Positions 44,106 through 55,613 of a stretch of 64,000 bases of DNA are shown here, piece after piece; positions within the stretch are counted from its first letter, which is position 1; every line of letters starts with the position of its first letter. The notes under the pieces are model-generated. The model searched no databases. It was not told where the DNA came from and worked only from the letters and a program-made list of their open reading frames with translations. The DNA comes from Dicyema japonicum (Eukaryota > Dicyemida > Rhombozoa > Dicyemidae), in assembly GCA_011109175.1 (NCBI GenBank), contig RDEW01000023.1, positions 1 to 64,000 on the forward strand. Reading direction: 5' to 3'. Position numbers and translations under genes: made by a program.

Positions 44106-44470
44106 ATGGCTGCTCCTACAGACAAACTTGAAATGGCACGTGCCCAAGTGGATGAGGTTATATTGTAGTTTGATTTACAAGGTCGTTGATCTGATGAAGG
44201 TTAACGTTGAGAAAGTGCTTGAAAGGGACACAAAACTCAGTGAACTTGACAACCGAGCGGAGGCCCTTCACCACGGAGCCTCAAACTTTAACACAAGTGC
44301 CAATAGACTCCGTCGGAAGTTTTGGTGGAAGAATCTGAAGGTCCGAGTATTAGTTATTTTAGATGAAAATTCTCCTAGCCTCAGGATTGATCATTATTAC
44401 TGTCATCGCTATTGTTTGGGCAGTCGAAAGTCAAAAGAAGAAAACAAAACTTAATAGCTTTAATTATTAA
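44106..44470 (+). CDS. VAMP: VAMP/synaptobrevin R-SNARE
   Basis: Vesicle R-SNARE of the synaptobrevin family, 105 aa. Three exons with introns at 44157-44181 (25 nt) and 44341-44362 (22), both GT-AG and both containing a stop or frameshift if retained. SNARE motif: [20 protein letters not shown], with the zero-layer Arg at residue 32, then [19 protein letters not shown]. The juxtamembrane stretch RKFWWKNLK and a tail anchor ([18 protein letters not shown], residues 73-90) follow, then a lysine-rich luminal end (ESQKKKTKL). The N-terminal extension is short (about 13 residues). The frame is intact. A decayed duplicate of this gene and its flanks lies at 26.6-27.1 kb. Rab3, a partner in exocytosis, lies 3.6 kb upstream. 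Confidence 0.95.
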
Positions 44471-44745
44471 TTTAGGTTAATTGGCCTATATATGGATTTA
44501 TTTTATTTAGGAATTTTGGTTTACTGGTCCCCTACGTCCAGGAATCTCCAAATTTGACAGGGATGATCCCTATTGGGAGTATAGAATTTCGATTGGTGGT
44601 AATAGACTACATGTAGTGCTCCTCATTTTGAGCCTTAGTCTCTGCATACAAGTCTCAGAATAGAGAATGTGTATATTTAGAATTTATTAGTAATGAAATA
44701 AGCCGTTTTGGAAATCCTATAGTCATCGATTAATTTTCTTATTTG
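44471..44745 (+). repeat. VAMP 3' flank, duplicated at 26.6-26.85 kb
   Basis: The 270 bp after VAMP align with the minus strand at 26606-26850 (shared TCCCCTACGTCCAGGA, CATGTAGTGCTCCTCA, ACAAGTCTCAGAATAGA). Probably the VAMP 3' UTR. No long conserved frame, so I do not call a gene. Confidence 0.7.
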
Positions 44746-44984
44746 TTAGATACTTAAATAGGAATGACTATTGAATTTCCATGCATTTTCGACCCACAGC
44801 CTTTAGCACATCAGACCAAACATGTTTATTCGCTGATAAAACCGAAAGGCTCATAAAATATCGACCCCAGGATATCACATTTTGATCCTTGCCGTAGAAC
44901 CCTCCAGAGTACTATGATTTACACCTTCCTTTTATCCGAGGCTAAGTTTAATCTAAGTACTGTCTGTTCCACCGTGTTTCCCTC

Positions 44985-46580
44985 GTGGTCCTAAAATAAA
45001 ATACCCATCTAATCAGGGTATTTTCAAAATCAATAGAGGTAAATCCATTCCTCAGAATTAAAGCCTCCAGAGGCGTTCTTTCCACATGTCTACTGTTTGT
45101 CACATCAAGAGCTCTTTCCTGACTGGATACGATTCTAACAAAATTAGTCCAAGAGATGAAAGGAATTCATGATGCGCATGAGTAGAAATGACAGGTTTGA
45201 TGTACAGTTTGTATAATAATTCGAGAACCGGATAGCCTCAGATATTCCATAATCCTAGGACGCTATTCAGAAGGTTATTCTCGCATATGTCATGGACTTT
45301 TCGGGACTGGTAGCTAAATGGTTCTTTAATAGAAAATCGTTGAGACGGGAGGTTTTTTTAAAACCTTAAAAAAGCAGACAGGATGTTCCGATCTGAGAAT
45401 CAATGACGATGTCGTATGTTGAGATCGACCATTAGTAGGTTGAATAGGAAGGGGAATAATGGTTATCCTTGGAAATACCATCGTGAAATGGATTTTGACA
45501 TTCAAATACAAACACATCCTCTCCGACCGCTAAGGAAACTAGATAACCAGATTTTAAAATTTCGAAGGATTCTTTGAAAGTTTTCCAAGAATTTTTCTCG
45601 ACACTTAATCGAAAACGAGAACATTATGGAACAAAGTAGTCGTTATCTGCCTGTGCGAAAATCCATATGTTCGGCTGAGGGGTAAGTAGAAATATACCTC
45701 TTCTCTTTAAATCCATGTTGAAATATTATATACGGAAAAGAGTCTTTAAATTTTTAAAGAAACAGCCTCTCCGTGATTTTTGACATAACGGGACTGGCCT
45801 ATAGCAAGTCGGATCCTTCTTCTTGATTTTCATTATAGAGGAATGTGTGCTTGCTTCAAAAGGTCGTGATTCAAGATAATAACATTGTGGTTTCTTCTAG
45901 AGTTATACGATACCAGGACGTTATCGCAGACAGGGAGGGAGAGCAGAGTGATGTCGACCCTGTATGGAGTTTTGTATTTTTCGACGGATCACCGATTTGC
46001 GTTATCAGCAGTTTCCCTCTTGAATCGGGAGGTTGTTTTGCCAGCCAAAGGGGGAGTTTATCGTTCGTGTCTCCCCAATGACCACGTCATTCAAATTAGA
46101 TAAATTAGATATGTTGGGGATTACATAGCTCTGAACCAGGTTGAGGCACGCAGGCGATTTTCCCTTTTGATGCTACAAGTGAAATAGCAATAATTTCGGT
46201 GACATCATCATTTCCTAATAGGCTCTTTACCTCTAAAGAGATGTCCATGAATATAAGGTTTTTCATGTAAAAAGTGAGATCTCTCAGGTCACCTGTATAA
46301 TATTATATCCAGAGGTTTAGGGATGTTTTTCGGGAGTTTTGTCTCTTGAATTATGGGAACGTCAATCGTAAGTTCCGTCAAAAGAGAACGTAGTTCAAAT
46401 AACTTGCCTCTTATTCCGTTGATGTTTAGTTGTAACACAGTCTCTTGTGGTGAGCTGAAGCTGAGGACGAACTCAGGGGCGTCACCGGGAAGAGAGTATC
46501 CTACAGATGTAAGTGTCTAATAGTCTTTTTGGAGGTACATTATGTGCCCTCTAGGGATATAGTGGTAAACCACACAACGT
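44985..46580 (-). mobile_element. LINE B copy (APE + RT), decayed
   Basis: Minus-strand order: 5' head near 46575 (GTGTGGTTTACC), ORF start with the endonuclease LNINGIRG...IIQETK (46370-46440), the endonuclease middle near 46000 and RT pieces at 45100-45620 (PFLFNLLMVDL in place of PVLLNLFVADLP). Stops and deletions in every block. The intact-order reference is 59.9-62.2 kb. Confidence 0.7.
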
Positions 46581-47195
46581 CACATAAAAATAATCTTATG
46601 GAGTGTATACCTCCATTCTTGCTCAGACAGTATTTTAATTTATTGTTTCCGATCCCTCATTTTAATTCATAAACATATACCTTTGGTGCCCGTTATTTCG
46701 CTGTGGGGTTGAGAAGACAAAGGTCACACCATTATAAGTACATCAACAGTCAAATCACCCAACCAGTTGACTGATGTTTTAATTCATGAGTACAAACACT
46801 CTGTGAAGAATGGAAATTATTTTTTATAATCTGATTGTTGTACAGCGAATGAGGTCCTGTTGTTATGCCAACCTTTATCGTTATTTTTGCATTTTTGACA
46901 ACACTATGAGTTATAACTTTGTGTATTAATTTCAATATTACGTTTGTGTTTAGCACTGTCTTATTGTACCTCCACATATGATCCCCTTGTTCTCCCTCAA
47001 AGCAGATGTCCCTTAACCTACCCTAATTTGTGATTGACAAGATTCAAACACAGACATTTGTGCATCATAAGCTACCTCATATCAAAATCCAAGGTTCCGA
47101 TGTCTACCGAGTCCACTAAGAGGGTGGCGGGTAGTTGCATCCAAGTGAAGAGATAAAGACAGATCTTTGTCCTCCAGGTATTAGTAATAAACCCT
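46581..47195. other. Non-coding stretch
   Basis: No gene seen. 47045-47110 shares short words (CAAGATTCAAACACAG, CCAAGGTTC) with the tRNA-like debris at 43.0 kb, probably SINE remains. Confidence 0.35.
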
Positions 47196-47199
47196 ATTT

Positions 47200-47565
47200 A
47201 TTTAACACCCAAGACCACGGTAAAACCAAAACTAACTATCACGTGATCCCGGTGCTCCTCCCTCGTACCCACACAAGCTCGTACAGGGCGGCTGACTGTA
47301 TTTGCAAGACTACCTTCCCGCATGCCGGAGTTTTGTTTAATGAGGGCCTCCAGAGTAGTCGGTCCGGTTCTGTTTCTCCCACAAGACCACGCTTCGTCAT
47401 TCTGAAAGCCTTCTTTTGAACGTCCTCGTTTTTCTTAGTGTTCGTCCATGAAAATGAAGGTCCCCACGAAGCACACGCGTACGAGAAGCATGGTTCGATC
47501 GCTTGTAAATGTTTATCAAGACCGGGTACCTGTCTTCCATATTCCAGATAAACATTTTATATAAA
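47200..47565 (-). mobile_element. LINE B C-terminal fragment and tail
   Basis: AIEPCFSYACASWGPSFSWT is readable on the minus strand near 47.45-47.5 kb, matching FIEPCISYACGIWDPFISWT of the 60 kb LINE B. The tail CACGTGATAGTT and TACCGTGGTCTTGGG at 47205-47250 is the LINE B 3' end. It lies about 50 bp beyond the proteasome gene's stop codon. Confidence 0.7.
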
Positions 47566-47615
47566 ACTAACAGTAAAAACTAACAAACAGAAATTCAAAT
47601 AGAAGAAATTAACAA

Positions 47616-48429
47616 CTATTTAAGAATATCTAGATAGTCCTTAACTTCAGAAGCTTCAAGGAGTCTAAACCCAGTCTCAGAGACAATCCCAATCTCAAAG
47701 TCATTCTCAGTCATCATTCCATCCTGCAAGGTGAGAATAGCAGTATGTATAGCATCGTCCAGAACCATGCCATCATCATACCTACCATCACCAATTCACA
47801 ACAACCTTTTCTCAAGGAAAGTTCTATTATTTATGTGATTCTTTCCGATAGCACAGGCCTTCCAAGGAAAGTGAATTCCAGAAGGATCACACTGATAGAG
47901 ATTACCTTTCCCCTCACTCCATCCACCGACAAGCATAGACATTCCGAAAGGACGCACTCCTCTGTGAAAATAAGTGATTAAACTACCCCGACTGCGTGTA
48001 CTCTTGCATTATGTGGGAGATGGACTGAACTAGACTGCTCAAAGGCATTGGATCTTCATAACGAAATTTGTAGGTGGCAAACTCCTTCCTTACAAATTTC
48101 ATCAGAACTCTGTAGTGAGAGGAGTGAGAACCTGAAATCAGGACTGATTCCACTAAAAGTAGCAGCAGCATGTGTCCCGATTGGTTCTATTTTTCTAAGA
48201 GTGTTGACATCATAAATGACACTTCTATGATGTCTTTCAGTGGCCAAGACTATCCCCTGTGATGCTGTAAGTGAAATGGGGAATATACTCTTAATTCCAA
48301 CAGAGGGAGAGCCAGCAGCCACAGCAGCAAGGGCATACTCTATTTGTGTAAGTTTGCCAGTTGGACTATAATAGTATTAAGGATATACCTAAATGTTGTC
48401 AGAGAAAAACTGTAACGCTCAGATGACAT
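47616..48429 (-). CDS. PSMA2: 20S proteasome subunit alpha-2
   Basis: Structural alpha subunit of the 20S proteasome ring, 231 aa (human 234). Six exons and five GT-AG introns: 48366-48388 (23 nt), 48265-48288 (24), 48110-48131 (22), 47962-47986 (25) and 47782-47805 (24). Spliced length 696 nt, fully open. N-terminus [20 protein letters not shown] is the alpha signature. Then [90 protein letters not shown] and a final [10 protein letters not shown]. The EYTQSGGVRPFG and LEDAIHTAI-type blocks fix it as alpha-2. Intron 2 keeps frame and has no stop, so its retention would add 8 residues. Intact and surely functional. Confidence 0.96.
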
Positions 48430-48610
48430 GCCTAATTATTATTTATTATTTAAAAATTAATAAACCCTAATTGTTTACATAATACTATTAATATTATAAT
48501 CTATCCACCGGACTCGTCCTCTCCCTTGTCGATCTGGGATCACTTACCTGAGAACCTTTTATTTCTTTTCTTTGACCATCCGAACCTGAAACTTTGGCTT
48601 GGAAACTTCC
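48430..48610. promoter_or_regulatory. Upstream region of the proteasome gene with repeat tails
   Basis: Short AT-rich spacer with a TTATTATTTATTA run. 48520-48570 has a GATCACTTACCTGAG tail-like block related to the LINE E/F end. The proteasome promoter must lie here. Confidence 0.35.
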
Positions 48611-48619
48611 TAAATGAAA

Positions 48620-49075
48620 GACGAGTACAAGTACTCCGCAACAATATCGACGATTGAGTACGCCTGTGCCTCATGGGCCTATGGAGCTTCGATATCAAAT
48701 TCACTCAAGATCAATACCCTAATTGGAAAACTAGCACGTCAATCGAATCTACCCCCCGATCTTTTCCCTCCAATGCTTGACCACGCCGCAATCAAAAATA
48801 ATGGCTCCGGCTTCATCTGTCTGTGTGGCCAAGAAACAAGTCGTTTCTTCCATTCAAGGCTAAAGGCTTCAAATACACGAAATTTGGGGAAAAACCCTCC
48901 TCTTCAAACCCTAATGAAAGATGATCGTCGTTTATTCAGGAAAGCCGTGGGTACTCTGGAGGAACACAGGAAAAACCTCTTGATCCTGTTGAGGCGTACC
49001 GGGATCACTTAATTAGTTGGATTACTCCTTCTTTCTTGGTGTTCCCTTTTCGGGTTATTAAATAAATAAAGTGCT
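48620..49075 (+). mobile_element. LINE E/F C-terminal end and 3' tail
   Basis: The open frame 48614-49012 encodes STIEYACASWAYGASISNSL, a segment also seen in LINE E (TVEYACYAWKFAIPS), and ends with AVGTLEEHRKNLLILLRRTG. The tail GATCACTTAATTAGTTGG, TTCTTTCTTGGTGTTCC, GGGTTATTAAATAAATAAA follows. 132 open codons suggest a younger copy. Confidence 0.75.
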
Positions 49076-49077
49076 CC

Positions 49078-49960
49078 GCAACAATCAAATCAAGATCTCG
49101 CTATTTCCCAAATGGGGTCTCTCAAGGCTCCCCACTATCACCCCAACTCTTCAATCTCTACATAAACGACATGCCATAAACCTGTAATGAAAACTGCCTA
49201 ATCCTCTCCTATGCCGACGATATCATTTTTGCCTCCAAGAACAGAAGCATTCAATCAGCGACTCAGTCCGCTCAACAAATGCTCGACAACTTGGAACTAT
49301 GGCTCTCGAAGCGGAGACTCGACACATCAGCAGCAAAGTCCTTTGTCACACTGTTTACTACCTACAAAAGACAGCTCTGTATCGAACCAAAAGTCTTTAT
49401 GAAGAACGAAGCTATCTCTATTAACAAAACACCGAAGATTCTGGGAGTAACCTTTGACTTGGGACTCACCTTTATCCGACATGTTGAAAACAAAGTAACT
49501 TCTGCTTTAAAGAAAATGAAAATTTTAAAAGTGCTCTCAAAAACACTTAGAGATCAAACTGGGATCCTTGCCACGATTTATAACAATTTATCCGACCAAC
49601 GATGACGAATGCAAGTCCTTCATGGGCAATGCAGATCTCACGATCTTCCTCATTGAAACTATCCGCAATCGAGAAGACTGCAATAAGGTTAATTGGACCA
49701 GAACATAAATCCAGCCCATTGAAAATTTCTTAATCGAACTACAACGGAAACTCTTAAAGGAGGCTAGTTCACCGAGCTGTCCTCTATTCCATACTATCGA
49801 ATTATCTACAATCATACAGAAATTTTGAGCCGATGTCATGTCCAATGAGAAGAGCAGTTCAGGATTTTCGACCCTGCCGGACTCGTCCTCTCCTTTGTCG
49901 GTCTGGGATCACTTAGTTAGATGAGAACTTTTATTTCTTTCTCTTTGACCCAGTGATCCT
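49078..49960 (+). mobile_element. LINE E/F reverse transcriptase fragment and tail
   Basis: NGVSQGSPLSPQLFNLYIND is readable near 49.1 kb, SYADDIIFASKNRSIQSATQ near 49.21-49.26, then LDNLELWLSKRRL and KTPKILGVTFDLGLTFIRHV (49279-49605). A degenerate tail with GATCACTTAGTTAGATG is at 49905. It follows the previous C-terminal fragment, so the order is inverted relative to one element. Confidence 0.75.
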
Positions 49961-50185
49961 GGAAATAATAATAATAATAATTGACCCAGTGATCCTGGAG
50001 GTATAATAATCTATTTACTGCAATAGTGTATTAAGTCCCAATCCAATGGTTCTGGGTTTAGAATTTCGCTGCTGTCCAATCTACGATGGTTATGGGATTG
50101 ACTGTGACAGGCAAGCAAAAGGAAAAAAGTCAAGAACACTCTCGATGTCTTTGCTTTATTCCTCAATTAATTAGCCTAACTGCTC
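49961..50185. other. Short spacer with an AAT run
   Basis: A small (AAT)n run near 49965-49980 and a duplicated GACCCAGTGATCCTGG (49949 and 49984). Otherwise nothing. Confidence 0.4.
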
Positions 50186-51525
50186 GTTTTTTGGTTGAGG
50201 TGGTGACGTGCCTCTATTTGAATTTATGGTTATAAAGAATTTAGAAAAATCCAATGACCTAATCATCCTAACCTTCAATGTCAGAGGCATGAATAACGTG
50301 GTAAGAGGCACTTTCTATGTTCCGATGTTGAGAAATACCGGGATTCTTTATGCTGTTTGCAGGAGAGTAAATAAAAATGGACTCGATGAAATACATGGGA
50401 ATTACCGTTTAATATTGCTTCCCTCGGAATCAAGGTACTATGAAAAGATTTAATAATACACAAGGATTATATTTCCTGATTATATCGTTATTGGAAAGTC
50501 AATGACAGGATCGACGTTTTAAAACTACGCACAAGATCAAGCAGAAATTCGAGGAGGCTAATCTCATTTATCAACGTTTACGCACTACACAGTGGACGTA
50601 TCCATAAAAAGTCCGGAATAACTTGATCTGTTCTACAATGAATTGGGAAGAACATCAACAGACCTCAGTTCATCATACCCATTGTTCATTGCCGGGGACT
50701 GGAATGCGAAAGTGGGAACTCGTAGAGGAAATGAAAGCTTCATTGGCCATCACGGATGAGGAATCAGAAACTATACTGGAACTATATTGGCAGAATTTTG
50801 CCAGGCATTTGATATGTAATAAAACGACATGGACTGGGAATGATTCTTACCTACCGAAGGCTCTATTAACATTTTCAACCAAATTACATCCGAGTCAAAG
50901 AAAAATCACTGCTACATCCATCGACGTCTTACAGAGATGCAGCTATCAACAGTGATCACAAGATAGTCTCTGCCAAGTTCACTACGAGGACATCAATTGA
51001 CCTACAACGAAGAGAGCAAACGTAGATGTAGGAAGAAGCTACAAAATTGAACAACTGTGTTTCTCTGCATCGATCAGAGACAACTTCCCAAATGTCAATT
51101 GAGAGATCCCTCCGAAACTTGGATGCCAAGACGGAGACAATGAAAGGGATCATTTCGGCAGCAAATGAAAGTATCGGAACTTGGTCCCCAGCACTATGTA
51201 AAAAATACATAAATCCAGATGTTCCCACTCGCATCAAAGAATAAAGGGAACTAAGACTACAACTGGAAAATGCGTCAAACAGGAAACAAATGTTGAGGTA
51301 TCTACGAACGTGCACCCAAAATTCGAATAAGAAGCACGCCACTAACCTACTTGATCCAAGAGTTGCAGAACTTAAACAGCTCAAAGACTCATCAAAATGA
51401 TCAATGCAATTCGCCTGCTCAACAGAAAAAACAAACAAACTCTATGACAGGAATGGAAAATTTTTAACAAATCCCAAAGATCAGGCTGAATATATTGTGT
51501 CATATTTTGAGAGTATGTTATGTCC
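50186..51525 (+). mobile_element. LINE A, 5' half (APE endonuclease and linker)
   Basis: Starts with the LINE A 5' block GGTTGAGGTGGTGACGTGCC (50194). The endonuclease has ILTFNVRGMNN, KNGLDEIHGNYRLILLPSES (50208-50453), a damaged core (50623-50955) and a SDHKIV-like block near 50955. The linker continues through SMSIERSLRNLDAKTETMKG to INAIRLLNRKNKQ and YFESMLC at 51500, where element G interrupts. Confidence 0.75.
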
Positions 51526-52819
51526 CGTTACATTTCACCTGTCAATTGACACCTATCATTCAATCAATATTAATTGGTTTCTAATCAAATATCAAAGAAT
51601 TTATTTTTTTAAAGTCTATATTTTTTTGCATGTTGACTATTTTCAATTCTCCTGATCGTGCCTTAATCTGTGATAAAAAATTAAATATTCGGTTGTTTGA
51701 CAAAATTTGAGTAATTTTATGTGGAGATTCAAATCGGTCAACTTTAGCGATGGCTTAGTTCCATAATCCTTTAAAACTCGTATCAATAGAAAAATCATAG
51801 TTTGATTGATGAACGTTCATTCTATTGCCATCCGCTTAAAATAGACTGAATTTAGATTCTCTCGAGAAAAATTAAGATCAAAATGATGAATCTAAGTTTT
51901 CTAGCAAACTTTATACAATAAATACCTGAAATATGTTCCACGTCAATATCCTCTGATGATCGTGGAGGAGCATCTCATTTTCTATGAAATTAAAAAAAAT
52001 AAACTTTTATAAATGGAGTTTCATTTGTGGAAGAATGAATCGTGGTGTTATATGTAAATGTGCTTTGTTTAATAATTTTTTCCAGTTTTTAGTTGATTCT
52101 TCATTAACTTTTCAAGATTTCTTGTCAAAGTTTGGTTAAATCTTTCTCTGATCCCCTGAAACAAATAAAATATTATTTCATTACTTGTAATTGAAAATAT
52201 TTGGTATTCCATACCAATTGAGGATATTTGGCATGATTTTATTTTTCATGCAGAGTATTGATTTTTAACTCTGTTCCGTTATCTGTTTGCAGAATCTCAA
52301 AAAATCGATTTCAAAACAATTTTCTTTGAATGCTTCACAAATATCTAAAAATTAAAATATACCTATTGCAGATTTATTTTTAAGTCCTTTACAAATAGCA
52401 TATTTGCTGTAAACATCAATGACAGAATCATTAATTTTTCAACATCCATGAGGTCTGCCTGGAATCGTTCATTAGGTCTATTGGCAGTCACATGGCATTT
52501 AGAATCGGAAATTTATTATATAAATTAATTTTCTACTTTAAGTGGAATATAAATTTGCAAATTGTGCACTCTTGGACAATTATTTCAATAATTTTATTTA
52601 AAAATAGGAGTGCAAACATTCTTGCTGCAGTTTACGAATCCCGAATAACTATTTCTATGGATAGACTCCGCAATAGTTATCCATGCAAATAACTAGTCTG
52701 TGTTTTTTAAATTTTTCGTCTTTGAGGTTTAATCGACCATCAATGATAATAATGAGTTTTTCATTAATTTGTATTTCGCTTGTCTTGAAGATGTCTGTAC
52801 AGGCTCACCATTTAGAATG
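51526..52819 (-). mobile_element. Integrase element G, catalytic core relic
   Basis: Minus strand: ANRPNERFQADLMDV (52440-52490) carries the first catalytic Asp of a DDE integrase. DICEAFKENCFEI and LQTDNGTE (52270-52350) carry the second, across a one-base shift. FLLIRVLKDYGTKPSLKL (51740-51800) matches the 25.0 kb copy. The element interrupts LINE A on the opposite strand. No LTRs were recognised. Confidence 0.7.
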
Positions 52820-53725
52820 CTCACTATGGATTGATATTCTATAATATTTTTGACAAAGCCTATTATGGAGATAAACATTTTATAGAACACATGTTGAATA
52901 AGTATGAAAAAATAGAATTGATTTGTGCTGATGATGTCGACCTAATCTCTGAAGACAAAGAACTCCTGGAACATGTGATAAAAAAACACCAGATATACTT
53001 GGGAAATGGTTTCTCACCGTGAACAGGGAATAAGACGATGAATAACTCGAAGAGAAATGGAGACACACAAAGAAACTTGGCTCCCTATTAGGAGATAGTG
53101 AAGATATCATACGGAGAAAAACCATGACAAACACAGCATTACACAGGTTGAAAAACCTATGGCTAAAACGGAAAGGAAGTAACATAAAACAAAGGATAAT
53201 TTTATACGACACCTTTATCAAACCAATCCTCCTATACAACTCTGGGACCTGGGGCACCTCAAAAGAGGAATTGGATAAGCTAGACTTATTTTACAGGAAT
53301 CATATAAGAAGCATAACTGGAATGTCCTGGTCATCCAAGATCTCGCGGAATAGACTGTACAATACGTGTGACTGTACACCATTAAGTCTCGAGATCATTA
53401 GCTCTCGGTGGAGATTTTTTAGACACGTTTTGAGGTTGGACCCTACATCCCCCGAATATCGCCATAGAAGATTACTACTCCTCCCATATAAAAAGCTTTC
53501 GTGGGAGACCGAGAATAACATTTCCGGTCGTTTTACAAAACGATCTGAAAGCCGTGAAGAAAACATTGGCATCTGGTGACGACCTGGACAAACTGAGGGA
53601 TCTGGCTAAATACAGAAGAGCTAGGAGCAAGCTAACTAATTCTCTTGTCTTTTTTGGTGCACATGCGCGGCTATAAATATTATGGCTCTCGTGAAAGTTC
53701 TAGTAATAATAGAAGAATTCTTGGA
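52820..53725 (+). mobile_element. LINE A, 3' half (RT catalytic motif to end)
   Basis: Resumes as ICADDVDLISEDKELLEHV (52915, Y changed to C in YADD), then KKLGSLLGDSEDIIRRKTMT, KPILLYNSGTWGTSKEELDK, SLEIISSRWRFFRHVLRLD (53124-53579), the FRGRPRITFP-like block split by a frameshift, SGDDLDKLRDLAK and the end YGSRES with AATAAT. The RT core before motif C is missing together with the element G insertion site. Confidence 0.75.
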
Positions 53726-53734
53726 CCCTGATTC

Positions 53735-54715
53735 TGTCAATATGACCAGAGTTTTGCTATCAGAGTGCGTGTTAGTAATACTTTTCCCCGTGAATTTACG
53801 GGCAATGTTATTACTCCCTAGGGATGTTCCCTTTCGCCTCTGCTATTTGTCATATATATAGAAACGGCATTACGAGACCTTCGGAAGTTCTATTGATGGC
53901 AACATCGTCGAAATTGCTTACGCGGAGGACGTCGATTTTGTGTCAGAAGACAAACCGGCACCTGTTAAACTGAACAGATGGTTTGTCAGAATAAACACCG
54001 CAAAAACCGACATAGTGAAAATCAGGAGAATGGAAAGCATATCAAATGAAACATGGCACAAATCGAACAAACTTGGTTCTTTACTTGGAGACAGCCAAGA
54101 TTTTACCAGAAGAAGGCCCTCGTTTGGTTATGGTGAACAAGTTTAAGAAAGAGTGAATTGGCAAACGACTATCCTGCATATCAGTTCGTTTGAGACTGTA
54201 TGAAGCCTTTGTACAGCCGATCTTAATATAAATTCATCGACCTGGGGGACATCGAAAACCGAACAACTTGCGCTAGATTCTTTCCACCAAAGACAACTTA
54301 GATCCTTATTAGGACTGAACTGGCCAACAAGAATAAACAAGGACTCACTATATAAGAGATGTTGTACGGGTCCACTGAGTCTCAAATTTGTTGATATGCG
54401 TTGGAGCCAACATAGCAATGGAGGATTACTTTATGAGACAGGCGTGTTAACTTCCAGAAATACTTGATGGAGATCTAAAGCTTGGGAACAAAAGTCTAAG
54501 AAGTGGAGACGATGTTACGATTTGAGAAAACTCTTTTACTATCGAGGAAGTTAGAAGAGGATTGTTTCGAATGCTGCACGAGTGAAATTATAACAATTAT
54601 GGTTTTGCGCATGTTGCTTATAATAATTGCTTTTTCCTCAAGTTATGTCCTGCCTACGTGGAAGTTTAATAATGGAAAAACTATTACTCCTCGGAGAAAG
54701 GGCTGATATGATTTT
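53735..54715 (+). mobile_element. LINE A, another 5'-truncated copy in tandem
   Basis: Blocks in order: CSLSPLLFVIYIETALRDLRK (53850), AYAEDVDFVSEDK, KLNRWFVRINTAKTDIVKIRR with KLGSLLGDSQDFTRRR (53940-54146), a TWGTSKTEQL block at 54240, LGLNWPTRINKDSLYKRC and a decayed C-terminus. Lies head-to-tail after the previous LINE A. Confidence 0.7.
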
Positions 54716-54729
54716 TTGAGTTATCTCCA

Positions 54730-54969
54730 TTGACCTCAAGGGCATTAAGAAAGGAAATATTAGGCCTAAGTAATTATCCAGGATTCCTGTTCACAGACGA
54801 AAATATTTTTGATATTCCACCAACGTTCCTATTGCTTTACTACATCCACACAGTTCCCATTTTAGGATCATTTTTAGAGTGTGAATCTATTTCCGGTACA
54901 TACGAGAATCCTCACTGCAGTGACAGAGAAAGCAGGTTCCGCTTTTTGATTGCAGACTCATTCAGTTAA
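54730..54969 (+). CDS. Unrecognised open frame, 79 codons
   Basis: Open frame with hydrophobic FLLLYYIHTVPILGSF and ordinary composition, directly after LINE A. Not recognised, no ATG at its start, no tiny-intron partner found. A second short ATG frame (MTGYVNQPVLDRVNFLLFVG) begins at 54981. Either exons of an unknown gene or chance. Confidence 0.2.
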   Translation: MTSRALRKEILGLSNYPGFLFTDENIFDIPPTFLLLYYIHTVPILGSFLECESISGTYENPHCSDRESRFRFLIADSFS

Positions 54970-55069
54970 AATAGCTCCAAAATGACCGGATATGTGAATC
55001 AGCCTGTCCTCGATAGAGTTAACTTTCTATTGTTCGTTGGTGGAACTTGTACGGTTTGTCTTGGAATCT

Positions 55070-55613
55070 TAGATTAATAAAGGAGAAGGTTTCTTACATC
55101 TTGGAGATGATTCCAGGTGTTCTTATTGCTCTAAGGGATGTCTCAGTGATTTAATCAATTTAAAAAAGAATCTCGTTCACTCAATTGACCAGTTGTTTAG
55201 AGTTTTCCTAAATAATAATTAATGTCCATTTTGAACTCTTAATAGTTGAAACAAAGTTACTTCCAATTTCTCTGTCCAATGGGGAGATGATCCATTCGAT
55301 GCTCGGTAAAACGGTCGCATAGAAGTTAAAAGGATCTAAGATAACTTGGAAGGTTTAATATTTTAATAACTCCATATATACCGGAGGTAGTATTAAGAGT
55401 CAATTAAATCCTAATTAAGCTATTAGTTCCCATGATCGAACTCAGAAGCATCCTTTCCACCCTTTTGTGGGTCCCCTTCACTAAAGTCCTCTTGGGATAC
55501 CAACCAGACACTGAGGGAACTAGATCATAGGACACTCTATAAATTAAAGGTAGGTATCGACGTATGAACGAACCCACGTGACAAAATGGAAAACACAAAG
55601 AATATAATTTATA
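55070..55613. other. Gene-free stretch with possible LINE trace
   Basis: Minus-strand frame 55404-55598 (RYLPLIYRVSYDLVPSVSGW) resembles an RT thumb/connector of a LINE, but the similarity is weak. Nothing else seen. Confidence 0.3.

Noticed and set aside
44510-44740. Possible extra gene after VAMP, because the sequence is conserved at 26.6 kb
   Set aside because: No reading frame is kept between the two copies. The similarity is explained by duplication of the VAMP locus including its 3' flank.
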